Source: Dendrophyllia cribrosa
Taxonomy: Eukaryota > Cnidaria > Anthozoa > Scleractinia > Dendrophylliidae
Direction of reading: 5' to 3'
Assembly: GCA_024195265.1 (NCBI GenBank)
Contig: JAJLRJ010000003.1
Span: forward strand, 56,556,989-56,620,988
DNA: 64,000 nt
Part shown: positions 47,101 to 62,100 of the stretch, piece by piece
How positions within the stretch are numbered: position 1 is the stretch's first letter
How the letters are laid out: each line of letters opens with the position of its first letter
Position numbers and translations under genes: made by a program
The notes under the pieces: model-generated
Told to the model about the DNA's origin: nothing
Databases searched by the model: none
The model's input: only the letters and a program-made list of their open reading frames with translations

Positions 47101-50100
47101 CTTCCAAAGGTTGCTCAATGACGTAATAAACAAAAGTTTAAGTTTCTGTTCTGAAAACTTTTTCTTGCAGTGAAAATAGTAATCAAAGGCGACAGAAACA
47201 CTGGAAAGTCCTGTCTCTTTCAACGACTTCAAGGAAGACCTTTCAATGAACAGTACATTCCAACAAATGAAATTCAGGTATTCATTCAGTATGTCTTGTA
47301 TGGAGCTGTGTTGTAGCGGTTCGCGCTTTTGACGTCAGATCCAAAGGTATTTGTTTCATGTCCTAGTCTCAGCCAACATGTTGTTTCCGTAGTCAACAAA
47401 CTTTACTCCAAATTGTCTCTCTCTACCCAGTTGTATAAAGGGATAACTCGAAGAAATGCTGGGGGTGACCCTGTGATGTACTAGCATCCCATCCAGGGTG
47501 GAGTAGCAATACTTCTGGTTGCTTCATGATACAAAAACCAAGTTAAGCTTCAGCCAAGTGGGCCACCTTGGCTCATGTGCAACTTTACCTTACACTGTAC
47601 TTTACAGAATAGTTTATTGTCTTGATTGTTTATTTATATAAAATCAATCAACTATGTGTGATGTACATGAATTAAACTAACAGTATTTTCACTGTTTTAG
47701 AAGATTCTAGCTACAGCATACATCTGTAGATTTAATCATGAAGTATCATACAGTATTACAGTACAGTATTTGTAGCTTGTCTATAGCTATATAATATGAA
47801 ATTACCTTTTTTTATCAGGTTGCAAGTATACACTGGAATTACAGAAGTAAGTGCTGTGTTCAAAGTTATTTGTGTTCTGTTTAGATGCATAAATATTCTT
47901 AACCTTTTAATTTGGTTAAATATTTACAACATACACTGTACACTGTATACTTTACTATGCTTTTAAATCTGCAGCAACAGATGATGTAGTGAAAGTAGAG
48001 GTCTGGGATGTTGTGGACAAGGGTATGTTTTTTAAACTTCATGCACACCAAGTACTGTAGCTAAAAGCATGGAAATGGTACATGTACATTTGTAAGTTCC
48101 AGCAGCTAGGATTTAGCTAGAAGGGAGTCTGGGTCAGTCCTGTGGATGCCCACTTTTGGGAAAAACTTCATAAAAAATTCAGCTATTGCCTTCAGTTAAT
48201 ACATGTACATGAAAAAAGCCTTCCTGAAAATAAGCCCACAAAAACGTCCTTTGGACAAAATTAATATTTAACTAATACAAATGTACATGTAAGCCAATTG
48301 CTTTTATTTTATCCCTAAAAACCATGTCAACATTCTGTGAGATGGAACAGCAAAGCCAGTGTTATGTGAAAAGTCTGAACACGTAATACAGTACTGTGCA
48401 AAAGTAATGCAAACGAAATTCGACGAAATTCGACGAAATTCGGCGAATTTAGACGAAAATGAACGATATTTCGAAAGAAACGACATTTCTGCGAACTCGG
48501 AACGAAAGTTCGAATCGTCTATTGTTTAAATTGCTTCGAAATTTCCAAATGGCTAACGAAAGTTCGCACAAAACGAACGCGATATTTCGAAGGCTGCCTC
48601 GACTTTTCGGTAACACACTTCAAATTTTCAGAAGCACACTTGGAATTTTCAGAAGCAGACTTTGAATTTTCGCTAGCATAATTCGAACTTTCAGAAACAC
48701 ACTTGGAATTTTCGTTAGCTTGATTGTAATTTTCGAAGTCTACGATGACTTTACGGCCTGAATCCCCGTCAAAATCGGCGACTCTCGATAAAATATTGAG
48801 CAGGTTTAAATTTGATGAGAGCGCTCAAAAGTTGCAAATAGCATGTGCGTTTTACAGGCTAACAGAGAGCGAGAGTTTAAACAAAGCTTTAGCGCAAAGT
48901 ATACAATAATCAGTAGAAAGCGTATTTCGAAAGTTACAGTGAACTGTCGCGCATCTTTCTCTAACTTGCCTCATGATGAAAAATTAATTTCTCCACTTCT
49001 ATATATCGCAGCAGAATGATTTTTGGCTTCTAAGAAATGTTAAGAAACCGTGTTTTTCTGTCTGGAATTTGTTTTGATGCGTGCTATTTTAATTGTGCTG
49101 AAACAAATTTCGAAAGTTACAGTGAACTGTCGTGCATCTTTCTCTAACTTGCCTCATGACGAAAAATTAATTTCTCCACTTCTATATATCGCAGCAGGAT
49201 GATTTTTGGCTCTTTAGAAAGGTTAGGAAACCGTGTTTTTCTATCTCGAATTTGTTTTGATGCGCGCTATTTTAATTCTGCTAAAAAAAATTTCGAAAGT
49301 TACAGTGAACTGTCGCGCGTCTTTCGGGCGTCAGGTGTGAGTATTGAAATTCACGTAATAACAACATCAAATGTTACTAGCATTTATTTTACAATGTTCC
49401 ATGCCGACTTTCGCTTTCTGCTTTGCCATTTATTTTAATCCCAAAATATATATTAATTTGCGTTGTAATAGTTTACCCAGTTTAGACACACATGCGGTTT
49501 CCGAGGACAAATTATGAAAAACAAATCGGTTGCGTGCAGATTGTCACGCGTCACAAGGTTAAAAATTGTCACGTGCTAGGCAACTAACTCGTGCTCAGTG
49601 GAACAGAACAATAACCTTCGCAGCAGATCTACCTTAGTTAGCGTTCGTTTGAATGAATATATCGACAACGTCTAACGTCTTCTTATCTTTTCCCTCTGGG
49701 ATATCAGCAGAGATACATGTATCATTTCAGTACAATTTAGACAATTGGTTATCATGAATATGAAAATTTAGCCTAATGTACACTGGCACGTAAAACCTTC
49801 TGTTTATCGATGTTTATAGGCATTGCTTTATTTTGTGAATGATTGTCGTGTACATAATAATTTAGTATCGCCTCGAAAAGTCAAAGAATTTCAGCGTGAG
49901 TTAACCTTACGATCAGGTGACCTTTTTTTTTTTGAGTGGAAGCCGAATTTCGCTAAAATCAAAGGCTCCTTAGAGTCAACTCGTGAATACTAGAAATGTT
50001 AACGCGTGCTAACTGAAGTTTTATACATCTGAGTGATGGAACGAGTGAGCAGTAACGTAATATTGCGGGTTTTTTTTGGAAATTAAAGTTAACGACTTGT

Positions 50101-53100
50101 CGAACGCAAACAAAAAAACCCAGTAATTTTCAGTTCGAAAAAAAAAGAAAAAAGGAAGAAAAAATCGGTCCCGACGAGAATCGAACTCACGTCCTACGGC
50201 TCTATAGTCTGGTCGCTTACACACTGCGCCACCCAGAATTTGACTAATTAACCAGGTCAAATTTTGTCATTTCAAGGAAGATATGAGGAAAAGTTTACAT
50301 CTGAGTGATGGAACGAGCGAGCGAGCGAGCAAGCGAATTGGCCGCCGTTTAATACCAAAATCCCGTTCATAACGCTTGCGCGTATTCATGGGTTAAAAAA
50401 GGCCGCCTGATCGCAGGTCAAGCGTGAGTGTAAATGAATGCGGGCAAAAATACAACTTGACAAACTTGTTGAACAATAAACATACATTAGCAGCGACAGA
50501 GGACTCAATCGAAGGTAAAATCTTAACAAGCATAACGACATGTCTGTTATTTCGCTGGTTTCGTTTCGTTTCCTTTCGCAATTCCACAAGATCGAATTGT
50601 CGCTAGTTCGTATTTTCATAAGTCCGAACTTTCGCTAGTTCGTATTTTTGCCAGTTTGAATTTTCGTTACTTTGAATTTTCGTTAGTCAGAATTTTCGTT
50701 TGCATTAGCGAAAGTGCGCGGCCATTTCGTTTCGTTCTGCCGAAATAGCAGCGCATTTTCATTCTGAAATTTCCGTGAACTTCGGCGATAATTCGCGGAG
50801 AACAAAGAACGAAATTCGTCGAAATTCGTTTGCATTACTTTTGCACAGTACTGTATGCATATCACACCAACATTGCATTTATTATTAGAGCAGTTTTTAA
50901 TTGAGTGTCAAAAGTAATTACACAATTGCTTTGGTTTTGCATTGCTATGCTTTGTGATTGGCTAAAAAATCTTGCACCACTTTCTCGACCAATCAGAAGT
51001 AAAACCAAAACCAATCGTGACTTGCTCGCACATTTTTTCCCACGCTTGGCACTGCCGACATGTAATTGCTTTGAGCTCTGATTGGTTCATTGGATTGTTT
51101 ACAACTGCTGTGATTGGTCAGAGTATTACTTTGGTTTTGGTTTTACGACACTCAATTGAAAACTGCTCTAAAGCTCAAAGTTATACATCTTATGGGTATT
51201 AAAGGGATTTGTAGCTTGATTTTTGGAAAAGTACATGTTTGCCTGTCTTTTAACACCTACTTCATTTAACAGGTAGAAGCAAAAAATCATCTCTGGGTGG
51301 TCTTAAATTAGAGAATGATAAAATAGAGGTAAACTTTCAGAATACTTTTATTTTACATGTGAAGATTTATTTATTTATTATGTATTGATCCATTTTTCGA
51401 GGAAAACAGCATCATTTCTGTATGCTACTTTTCAATCCGAAGACAAATAAGGTCTACATGTATGTACATGTATATATGTACAATGTATATATCTTATTGA
51501 CCAAGCGCGAGGGCCGTACTGGAAGAATATCGGCCCAAGGTCTTGAGTGCAGCAAGGTCCGTACAGAAAAGACAGAGGGCCGATATTCTCCCAGTACAGT
51601 CCCGAGCAAGCTTGGTTAATAAGAGATTTATTACACGACTCCTGCAGGCGGGAGGATCACGCGGAATCATTCGGGACAATGCCGGTCCAATACTTAGAGA
51701 ATATTGGACTGGCAGTCAAGCATTCTGATTGGTTGATTTTAGTTATTGGCCCTCTGACAGCTGTCTTAGTCGTGTAATAAATGTGTGTTGTGGCATAATT
51801 GCTTCATACTGTACAAACTTCATGTACATGTAATTTGATCATTATCCTTTACATACTCATGTATTATTACTTAAAATGTAACACTGACAGTCCTTGCTTC
51901 TAACTCTGTGAATTTCCTTCTTTTTACTCTCTTGTATCTAGCAATCAATTGATGGTGCTTTTCTTTCGTCACTCGATGATGAAGTCTTTGAGGTCTATCT
52001 ATGAATATCATGTTCTGTTAATATTCTTTTATACTAAAATATACTATATACTCCTTCCAAATGAAAAAGTGATTATATTGTTACTAACAACTTTCAATTT
52101 TTGATTCTTTAAATTGTTGGATACAGCTGTATGTCTTGTGTAATTTGACATAATTTATGCATCAGTTAAATTTTGTATTAAATAGAATGATAAGTGTGGA
52201 GAGAAAGAAACTCAGAAAAAAAAATTCTGAGTTCCAGATGGGATTCGAACCCACAACCTTTCGTACACTAGTCGGATGCTCTATACACTGAGCTACTGAG
52301 AACTGAAGTGGTGAGCAATGGTCAATTATTGTGGGCTGACACACGAGTCACTAAAAGCTCATTTATTCATGACTTTGTACAAGTTGTCTTCTTTTTACAG
52401 TTTGCCATATTGGTTTCTTTTCATTTATTCCATGGATAACTTAAAATTTTCTTTTTCACATGCCTAATCATGGTTTGGATTTTAAACAGTTCCTGCAAGC
52501 GCACATACTGTACCAAATATGTTGTTGTCTAGTATGTGTCTCAGTTTCAGGGATTCTGACAGGGTGCGCGGGTGCGGGACCGCACAATTCGGTCAAACCT
52601 GCACAATTCCGCACAATTCCTAAAAATCCGCACAATCCCGCACAATACTGAAATATTTGCTTAAAGTTTTAATAAAATCAGGTATTTCTATTGATTACCA
52701 AGTTTTCAAGAAACGTTTTAGGCTATTTTCAGCCCATTTTCCTTCCAAACAATCGAGAAATCCTTCGCTTTCCTCGAACAGCTCGAGTGGATCGATATAA
52801 AAACAAGGCGTTCTCTTCGCCGTCCTGGGAACTAGTCTCAGTTTTACTTCTTTCCGACTTCCTACAGAATTTTTCGCGTAGCTTTTTAGTTGTCGTTTTC
52901 CAGACATTACAATGTATGTCGTTTTTCTTAGCAGCCAATATTTTTTCGAGCGCTTTCACTTCCTCTTTAATATGTCGTGGACTGAAGAAGAAACACCGAA
53001 GAAATGTACTCGGTCGTGCCGAAATGAATGTCACTCTGTCTGAATTATTTTCGCTAAGAACTGATCAAGTTTGCGAATCGACAAACAAACTATTAAAGCG

Positions 53101-56100
53101 CTGGAACTTCGGATTGATAGGAGAAAATTATTAAGTTCTGATCAGGATACTGGATTTTATTTTTCCAATCAAGTGAAAGACGTTTTCATTCGGGAAAAGG
53201 AAAACAAACATGCTATCAAATTACATTTAGCACGCAATTTGCATACATCTCGAGGTTGTGTTTTTGCGGCAAACTTGCGAAGAAATTGTGTGAACCTTTA
53301 ATGGAAATTATTCACACTACATAAAATTTACGGATTTTTCAGAAAGGAACTCGCTCAGATAAGAAACGTTTTATTTAGAGGTGGTATTTCGGTTTTACCC
53401 GATCGAGTTCATCGTGTCACGCAATGTGATTTTGTTGAGACAAATAAACTTTGGTGAAGAAAAACAGCCGCAAATTGGCGATTGCTGGGTATATTTTTAA
53501 TCCCCAAAGTAAAACATCCATTTGTATTTTTCATTTATGCATAATTTCCTCCCTGTCATATTTTTCTGGCCTGGCTAGAACACTGGTGATTGAATATTTG
53601 GTTGGTCACAGGATTGCGCAATCCCACACAATTTCCCGCACAATCGAAGTTATTTCCCGCACAATTTGCCCCAAAACTCCCGCACAATTTTGGATTTTTT
53701 CCCGCACCCTGTCAGAATCCCTGCAGTTTGCAACTGACATTTTCTCATTATCATTATCATTGCATTCAATGATAGAAGAATGCTTCCTTATCTCATGAAG
53801 GCGGGCTTTTTTGAGATTTTGGTCAATGCCAAATTAGATGCCCCACACATTTTTAGGAACACCTCTTTGCTGAAAACTGTTAACCACTCCAGATCTCGCT
53901 TTCGTTCTGGTGCTCAGACTGGAACACACTCTTAATATGTGACAACTACTGGTAAAATATTAATACTGTACAACGTTCATGTACATGTAACTATTTACTA
54001 ATATAACATGTAACTAAAAATGATTTTTAATTGCCCATTTTTGTGCATGCATACATGAAATACTTTGTGCACTGTAACTACGTGTACATGTTATAGCAAA
54101 GTTTTGCCTGCCTTGGTGAGTTTGGATTTGTTCCACACTAAGCACATTTTTTTAATATAATATCTTATTATCATCATTAGATATTGAATTTTATCATTTT
54201 GAAATTATGTTGAGTTTGAGGGCTTACCACTTTCAAGGGATCATCACTTAATTAATGGTATACACTGTACTGTACATGTATGTATTTGTGCTCCGTAATG
54301 AGTTTCTTTATTTATATATATACAAATGTACCTGATTTCATTAGATCACATGTTTTTTGTCCGGTATGAATGTTGCTTCCCAAGAATGAACTTTCCACTA
54401 TTTCGAAAAACCCCAGTAAAAAAATCCCCAAGATATTTAGAGATTTTCGGTCTAATATCATACATGTACAGTAGTTTCTCAATACATGTAAATGCCCCTG
54501 GTATTTATTTAAAACTCAAGCATGAGAGGGTTCAGCATTTAATCGAGAAAATACAGTAAATAATAGGATTTGCAATTTGCCAGTACAGTATCTTCTCACA
54601 GTGTTAAGTTGCAAAATATTTGAATATGGGGCAAACCCTTGAGGCAAGCTTGAAGATGACAGTGGTGCCTGCTAAAATATTAAATTTTGTTACCTTGAAT
54701 TTAATGAGATGTTTAACATTTTAGGGTGAGAAAGATGCAAATGTTTTAGATGCAGAGTTTGTTGATGTCTATAAAAGTGCTCATGGCATATTGATGATGA
54801 TGGACATCACCAAACCCTGGTGAGTACGAAATACAACTGTACCTGGCTTTTTTTCTGTTTTGTTTTTGTTCTTTTTACTTATTAACAACAAAAATCTTTT
54901 GACCCGGAGAGTCTGTACATTCTTTTTGTAGCGTGCTTTGTAACCAAAATGTACATTTTTTGTTTGATTAAAGGCTCCTAAGAGCCGACCCATGAAAAAG
55001 AAATGCTACAATGTACATGTAACATGTAATGCAATATTGTGGTAACCTTATATTTTCACACTGAGTCACTGACACGGTTCAATATTTTTTAAAAATTAAA
55101 CGTAAGGATTTTTGACAAATGCAAAAAGAAAAATACAGTACATCACTTTCATAATGTCCAGTCCGATGAAGAAAGAAAAAAAGAAAAAAAAAAGGAGGTC
55201 CTGAGCGAGAAACCACCCAGCCATCACCATCAAGAAACCACTCGGCCATTGTGATCACTGACTAAGAAAAGAGTAATTTAATTACTTCAAGGTAGATACG
55301 CATCAAAATGCTTGTCTCAGTTAAAAAATCCTTTTAGATTGATTTTAATGTTGCATTAAAGACTCCAAATGCGAAACATCTTTAAGCTTATTGTTGTTTA
55401 TATTCGTTTACAACAAAATTAATTAGTGATTGTTATCACTGGATTCATGCTGTTCTTGTTACGAAATGCATTCGTAACAAAGCATTACATTACTATAAAG
55501 TTTACAGCTGATGGAAGGAGTGAGCGAGTGAGAGACTGAGTGAGTGAATTAGCCACCATTACCGATAACTCATTCATTACCCTTGCACGTATTCAAGGGT
55601 TAAAAATACTGTACAGGGTCTTTTGGCCTAATTCAGTGTCTCTATTTTAAATTAATTTACACTATACATGAATCTGTCATTACTTTATCAAAAGAGTGCT
55701 TTCTCAGCTCAATTTCAATTCTTGGACTAATTTATGAGGGAAATATTTCAAAATTTGACGCTGTACGGTTAGTTACACTGTATGCCCCTAGCCTTTCAAT
55801 TTATTGTTCACAAAATTTTCTTGTGTTTGCAGGACATTTAAGTACATTGAGAGGGAGCTCCCCAAAGTTCCACCTCATTTACCTGTCCTGGTTCTGGTAA
55901 GTCTAATTTTTGTTTTTGTTTTTAGATAATAATGATAATATTAATAATAATAATAATTTAATAATAATAATAATAATAAAAATAATAATAAAATATACAT
56001 TTTATATAGTGCCACTATTCATAGGAATGATCACAGCACTTATAAATGCTAAAATGATATATAATCCAAATATAAAAAACTAAGGACTAAAAGCTAAAAA

Positions 56101-59100
56101 CTAAGGTTATTAAAAGTAACTTTTTTAAAAAAGATACACGTATATTATGTCAAGATACGTAATCTTGTTAATCGTTATTGTAATGATCTTGACATTAAAC
56201 TAGTGTTTACCATGCACTTTCAAATTAAGAAATACTTTAATTTACTGTGAAGTACCCTGTTCCTAGAGAGCTCTGTTCATGTACAGTGTATAGTATATTT
56301 AAAAATTCACTTGTGCATGCAGTAATGCTTGCTACATCGGCGAAACTTGTCAACATTTTTCTACACACGTTTGTGAACACCTCTCTTCTGATAAGTCATC
56401 TTTAAACACATCTTTAAACATCTACAAAACTCGGAACCTTGCCACAAATCTTGTTCTACAGATTGCTTTGAAATCCTCGATTCTGCCTCCACCAAATTTT
56501 AACTAAAACTCAAGGAGCCTATGCACATCTGGGAAAAGCCCAATTTAAATCAACAAGTCAAACACATTAATTTAACACTTACGCTTTAGGCATTGTTATT
56601 ATTTACGCCTTCTTTCTTTGTTATTAATTTATGTAATCATAGTTAATTATGCATGCTTCTTTAGGTTGTTATAAGTTCCAATGGTTTTTCAACCACTTTT
56701 GATAACTGACAAAGATGCGAGTCATAGCAAAACATGTTTTACAAATTAAAATTAAAACTAGAAGTAATCACAGATTAAAGTGCGTCTCCTTAGGTACCTC
56801 GTTGTGACATGGCATTCGCGTTTCAGGCATGTTTCTGGTTCTGTGACGTTTCAAGATGGCGCAGATTTGGTACCGACACTTTTCTCGATTCGTTCCGCCT
56901 AGACGACGCGCTAAGCATGCTGGCTACTATTGTGACGTTTCAAGATGGCGCAGATTTGGTACCGACACTTTTCTCGATTCGTTCCGCCTAGCCGACAAGA
57001 TTAGGAAGCGTCTCCTTCGTCAACGCAAAAACATCGTGATCTCTTTCAAAATTACGATTAATTTGCTGCTTTCTCAACCATTTTAAAAGTAGGAGTCAAT
57101 ATTGAAATGGTAATGAGTACAGCCATTTTTTGTGCTCTCATTGACAGTTTTGTTGTTTCAGCATGTTTACATCCCATTTATGCTCAGCAGTCTTCTCTTG
57201 CTGATGGGATTGTCACAGAAAATTAGCTTTATTTTCTATTCTGTATTGAAAATGCATAACTAATACAGGGATTCTGACAGGGTGCGCGGGTGCGGGACCG
57301 CACAATTCGGCAAAACCCGCACAATTCCGCACAATTCCTAAAAATCCGCACAATCCCGCACAATACTGAAAGATTTGCTTAAAATTTTAATTACATCAGG
57401 TATTCCTATTAGTTACCAGGATTTCTAGAAACTTTTTAGGCTATTTTAAGACTGTTTACCTTCCAAAACATTGGAGATTAATCCCTCGCTTTCCTCGAAC
57501 AGCTCGAGCGGACATAAAAACAACAAGGCGTTCCTTCCATGTCTGCGCCGTCCTGGGCACTAGCCTCAGTTCTTCTAAGCCTATTTTTCATTGGCCGATT
57601 GCGACGAATAATTAACTGTAATGTTTTGGAAATAACCAATCAGAGTTGTTGTTAAATGGGTTTACCTCCGGCGACACATCGCGCTTCGTTGTTAAGCACA
57701 TTCACAGGCTTATCCAATCTATAAACAACAGGATAGATGAGTGAAATGGTGGAGGCACAAGCGGCCCATTGAAACGAAGTAGTCGCGATTTTGAATTTTC
57801 CAATACAGTATTATAACTATATGCACACAGCATTGCGAGTAATTTTGCTTGTGGTTTTAGATTTATAAGAACTAACTGAGCCATCAGGTGGGGAAAGGGT
57901 ATTTTGCGAGCAGATCCAACAGTACATTTTTGTTTACAATAATCAGAAAACATTATTTTCTTTTTTGTTATATAAAAAAGGAAACACATCAATAAAGGGG
58001 GACAAATTAAATTAATACTGACGTTTCAATAACTTCCCGTGAGAACCGTTTGTTCTGATTGGCTCGAATTCAATGTCAAATTGAGGTTGCACGTGCACGT
58101 GAAGTGCTGGCTATTTAAAACACGATTTTCTCCACGCGGCGATGCGACATTGTGAAAACAAAATTATATTATACGCCCTTTCTATTGATCTGGTCGTGTT
58201 CGCCGGTTTGTCGAAAACATTTCCGTAAATTACAGTCAGAATAAACAAAACACAGTAAGCTCAGATCACATATCAGCATTTCCCGAGAAACTTCAAGTGG
58301 TTGGCGAAAATATAGTCAAGAATATCTCACGTGAAAGTGTTTTGGTAGCCAGCAATATCGCCGGTCACCCGCTAACTCCGCTATGGAAAAGTTCGTGACA
58401 AAACAGGACAACCCTGACCATACAGCTGTAAAAGTAACTGCTGCAGATAGGGTCCGGCACTATCCAAAGGGGACACTGCATGCGGACAATGGCCTGCTAT
58501 TCTGTTCTACATGTAATGTAGCGCTCGATCATTTAAGAAAATCCAAGATCGACAAGCATTTGGAATGTGCTTCTCACATTCGGAAAGCACAAAATTCAAC
58601 TGAGATGGGGAAACAACAAACCCTTAAAACTGCGTTTGAATGCAAGACACCTCCGCAGGTGGAAAAAGTAAAGATCTGCCAAGCCTGGATAAAGGCATGC
58701 TGTGCCGCCAACATCCCTTTGCACAAGTCAGATAACAACGAATTGAGAAATTTTCTCCAGTCGAAAGTTGCTAATGGTGGTGCGATACCAAAGTGCTCTC
58801 AGCTACGTGATTATTACTTATTTGACGTATATGAAGTGGAAAAAGCAGAGCTAAAAAAGCTGGTCAAAGATAAAAATTTAGCGTTGATTGTGGATGAACT
58901 AAGTGATGATGAGGGCAGATACGTTCTAGATGTCATGGCCGTTATTCTTGACTTCGACGAACTTTCTCCAGAAGGTAACTGCATTGCATACCTGCTTGAT
59001 ACTCAATTTTTAAGCGAGACCAACAACAAAACCGTATCCCAGGCGATTGTTAGAACCGTCAACGAGTACGACATTGGCTTTGACAATGTTCGGGTCTTTA

Positions 59101-62100
59101 ATTCTGATAACGTTGGGTATATGAAGAAAGCATTCAACGATACACTGTCATGCTTATTTCCCCTATCCGTCCACATCACCTGTAATAGTCACATTGTCAA
59201 TCTCGTGGCCTCGGATTTTAAGAAGCACTTCCCAGAACTGAACGAGTTTCTGAAGTGTTTTAGAAATTTGTTTTTCGTACCAAGTGGAAGAAAGAGTAGG
59301 TTTCTTACTTTCTTGCGAAGACACAACGGTGGAAATGCAAAAATGCCGCCAAACCCAAGTACCAAAAGTTGGAGCGCCTGGTTTGACTCGGCCATATATC
59401 ACGCTGAGCATTATTTCCTGTTTGAAGAGTTTGTAAATGAGGAACTGAGCAGAGGAAGAAATCTCGCCAGCAACTCTCTCCTTCGGCTAGAAGAAATGTA
59501 TAAAGAGCCAACGTTCATGAAGAAGCTGCATGCTCAGCTCAACTTAGTAAAGGTCAAGGGACCCACCATGCTGAGTTGCTTGAATTATTTCCAGGAGAAA
59601 ATACCTCATATCACACAGGTACACGAAAAGATGGAGTGTCTTTTATACTTTCTCCGTGTCAATGCCGCAGGCGAGGAAGATTTTTCGTTTTGTTTTGAAG
59701 GCAACTACAAATTCTCATGCAAGGAGAAAGAAGAAATCATCCAAGTTGCCACATCAGCTTTCGAGGCCGCCCATTCTAAATTGGCCAAGTATGTGGTGGA
59801 TGGTGCCCAGCCTGCTTCGACATTCCTTAAACAAGTACAGGTTTTGGATCCGACAAAACTTGTGGACTGCGAGCGGAGTCTAGAATCCATCGATAGCATT
59901 CCCGGCATGGAATCTGTTTCCAAACAGGAGTGGAAACTCTATGTCGATCACATAGGTCCCCAAGCCGTAAAAAACATGAAAGATGAAGATCAACTAGACT
60001 TGAAGCAATTCTGGAAGTCAAAGGCAAGTAGCCTTCCAGAACTATACAAGCTGGCATCTTGCTATTGTACTTCAACGATTGGATCCTATGACGTCGAACG
60101 ATCATTTTCTGCTTACAACGCCATTCTCGACGGGAAACGCAGGAAGCTTGAGCAGAACACAATAAAAGCATTCCATTTCCTGAATTGGAATCTTCGAATA
60201 AAGTCTGCAGTTCAGGAAGAAAAAGAAGAAAGTGAAAGAGTCCACGAAATCCGGAAAGAAGCAGTGTCACGAGATGAGAATGACATTTCCGAGAAAACAA
60301 GGAGACGAAGCAGTGTAACCCCCCCAGGAAATGACAGTGATGTCACTCCAAAAAACGTGAAGAAAGAGAGTGCATTGGGTCAAAACTCGCTCAGGTCCTC
60401 ATGTAGCGGGAAAAGTTCCAAGTTTAGTGATTGCAAGGCACGTGACGCTACTACTCTGTGGTTCAAGAAGACTGTTCCCCGAGAGAGGATGAAAAAACCC
60501 AATACGTCTTGAAAGTGCAAGATCAGAGCAGTATCCCCGAGAAAGCAAGGAAACGAAAAGGAAACCCCCTCCAAAATGACAATGATGTTGCTCCAAAAAG
60601 AACGAAGAAAGGGAATGAATCAGGTGGAAAACTCTTTAGATCGTCACTTAAAAATTTCTTTTCCTGTAGTCCAAAGGTGAGCGACAAAAAAAAAATCGCG
60701 ATTCCATCTCCAACGTTCCCCAGCAAGATACGGGACCAGCGGTACATTATGGGCTTGATCCAAATGTCGCTTCCAAGATCAACACACAAGAGACAACTTG
60801 CAGATTCCCCGAACACAAAAAGCCACTTCTAGACTGTTTACTTGATGGTACTGTCAAGTTAGACGTCAGCAACATTATTGATGAAAAAGACCTAGAAGCG
60901 CTTCTTGGTGGCCAAGACAAAGATGAAGATAACTATTTAAATAACTTTGTAATCGACGCCTATTTAAATCTACTGATTAAGAACAATTCAAAAAAGATCA
61001 AAGCAGAAAGTCTCGAATGGGAAAAGTTCGAAAAAGGCGTTGGAGTAAGCAGGCCAGTAAAGAAGGCGCTAAAAGGTAAAGCTTCAATTTTGTCGCAAGA
61101 TGTTGTTCTCGTACCTTGCAATCCAGGCCAAAGCAAGCACTGGTTTCTCCTTGTTGTGCTGCCTCTGGAAAAGAAAATTGTAGCTTTGGATAGCTTGGCT
61201 GGAGCCTTTACTAAGCCAACCATTGAAAGCGCGATCGGAAAGATGTGGGATCTTTTGAAGCAGCTGGACGCCACTCTTGACGTGAATCAGTGGCGTTTTT
61301 CTTGTAATTCACCACAGGATATTCCACAGCAGCAAAATAGTTTTGACTGTGGGGTATTTCTCTGCTCGTATGCAAGAAGTTTGCTTCTGCAATCACCAAT
61401 CGTATCCAGCAGTAGTATTCAGAGCTTCAGGAAACACATGATTCTTGAACTGCACGGGCAAGAGGTTCAAGTCTTTGATGGTCCTGCTATAACTGAAGGA
61501 AAATACTATGCTGTCGAGTATCAGAAATCGTTCTATTTTGGCAGAGCACTGAAAAGTCAAGACAACTCCGGGCTAATCGACTTCAAGTTTCTTCACTCAA
61601 CCGGGGCAAGAGTCTTTGACTGGCCAATGCGCGACGATATCGATACGTGTCACAAGTCGTGTGTGTTTTACGGGTCCGCCGCCATTGTGGGTATCAGCCC
61701 ATTTATGTTTCCACAGCTCACAGAAGTGGAGCAAGTTTACCAACGTCTGAGAAGAATCAGGAAGAAAAGCTAGCTCGCACAACCGCTTCATTGTCATGTT
61801 ACAGAAATTTGTAAGCGATTTATAGAGAAAGCCAAACATTTCTAAGAGTTATACCGCTGTGTGGACACTGAGGTAAACCTTGAACTTCATAGTGATACTG
61901 TTTCGTTACGTTATCGTCGACTGCTTAAGTACAAAGATGACACTCACACCTCTTTGAACTGGTTAGAGGTAAAGCATTTGTCAATTATAGACAGCTTGAT
62001 TCATTTACATGCATGATTGGGTGTAGACGGTTAATAATTCAAATAGCTAAATGTTATTTGCGTAGCGTAAAGTTGACGTTACAGCGCACTGTAGTTGCCG

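Larger units (their letters stand above)
48387..50855. mobile_element. Non-autonomous Tc1/mariner-type element, 2.5 kb
   Basis: TIRs start CAGTACTGTGCAAAAGTAAT on both strands and extend into GCAAACGAAATTCG; TA flanks both ends (48387-48388, 50854-50855). Sub-terminal regions are arrays of short TTCG/GAATTTTCG units (48480-48730, 50570-50720). No transposase is present. It sits in RABL6 intron 4 and hosts a tandem duplication and a SINE. Confidence 0.88.

Noticed and set aside
50165..50239. tRNA gene
   Set aside because: Pol III boxes are present, but the cloverleaf is poor and the locus is flanked by a ~22-bp duplication, as for a SINE.
52230..52304. tRNA-Thr gene
   Set aside because: A and B boxes are good but the anticodon arm does not pair; SINE head or pseudogene.
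52691..53134. 147-codon ORF in the short transposon copy
   Set aside because: No domain, overlaps frames on the other strand, and the family's coding genes are in the long copy.
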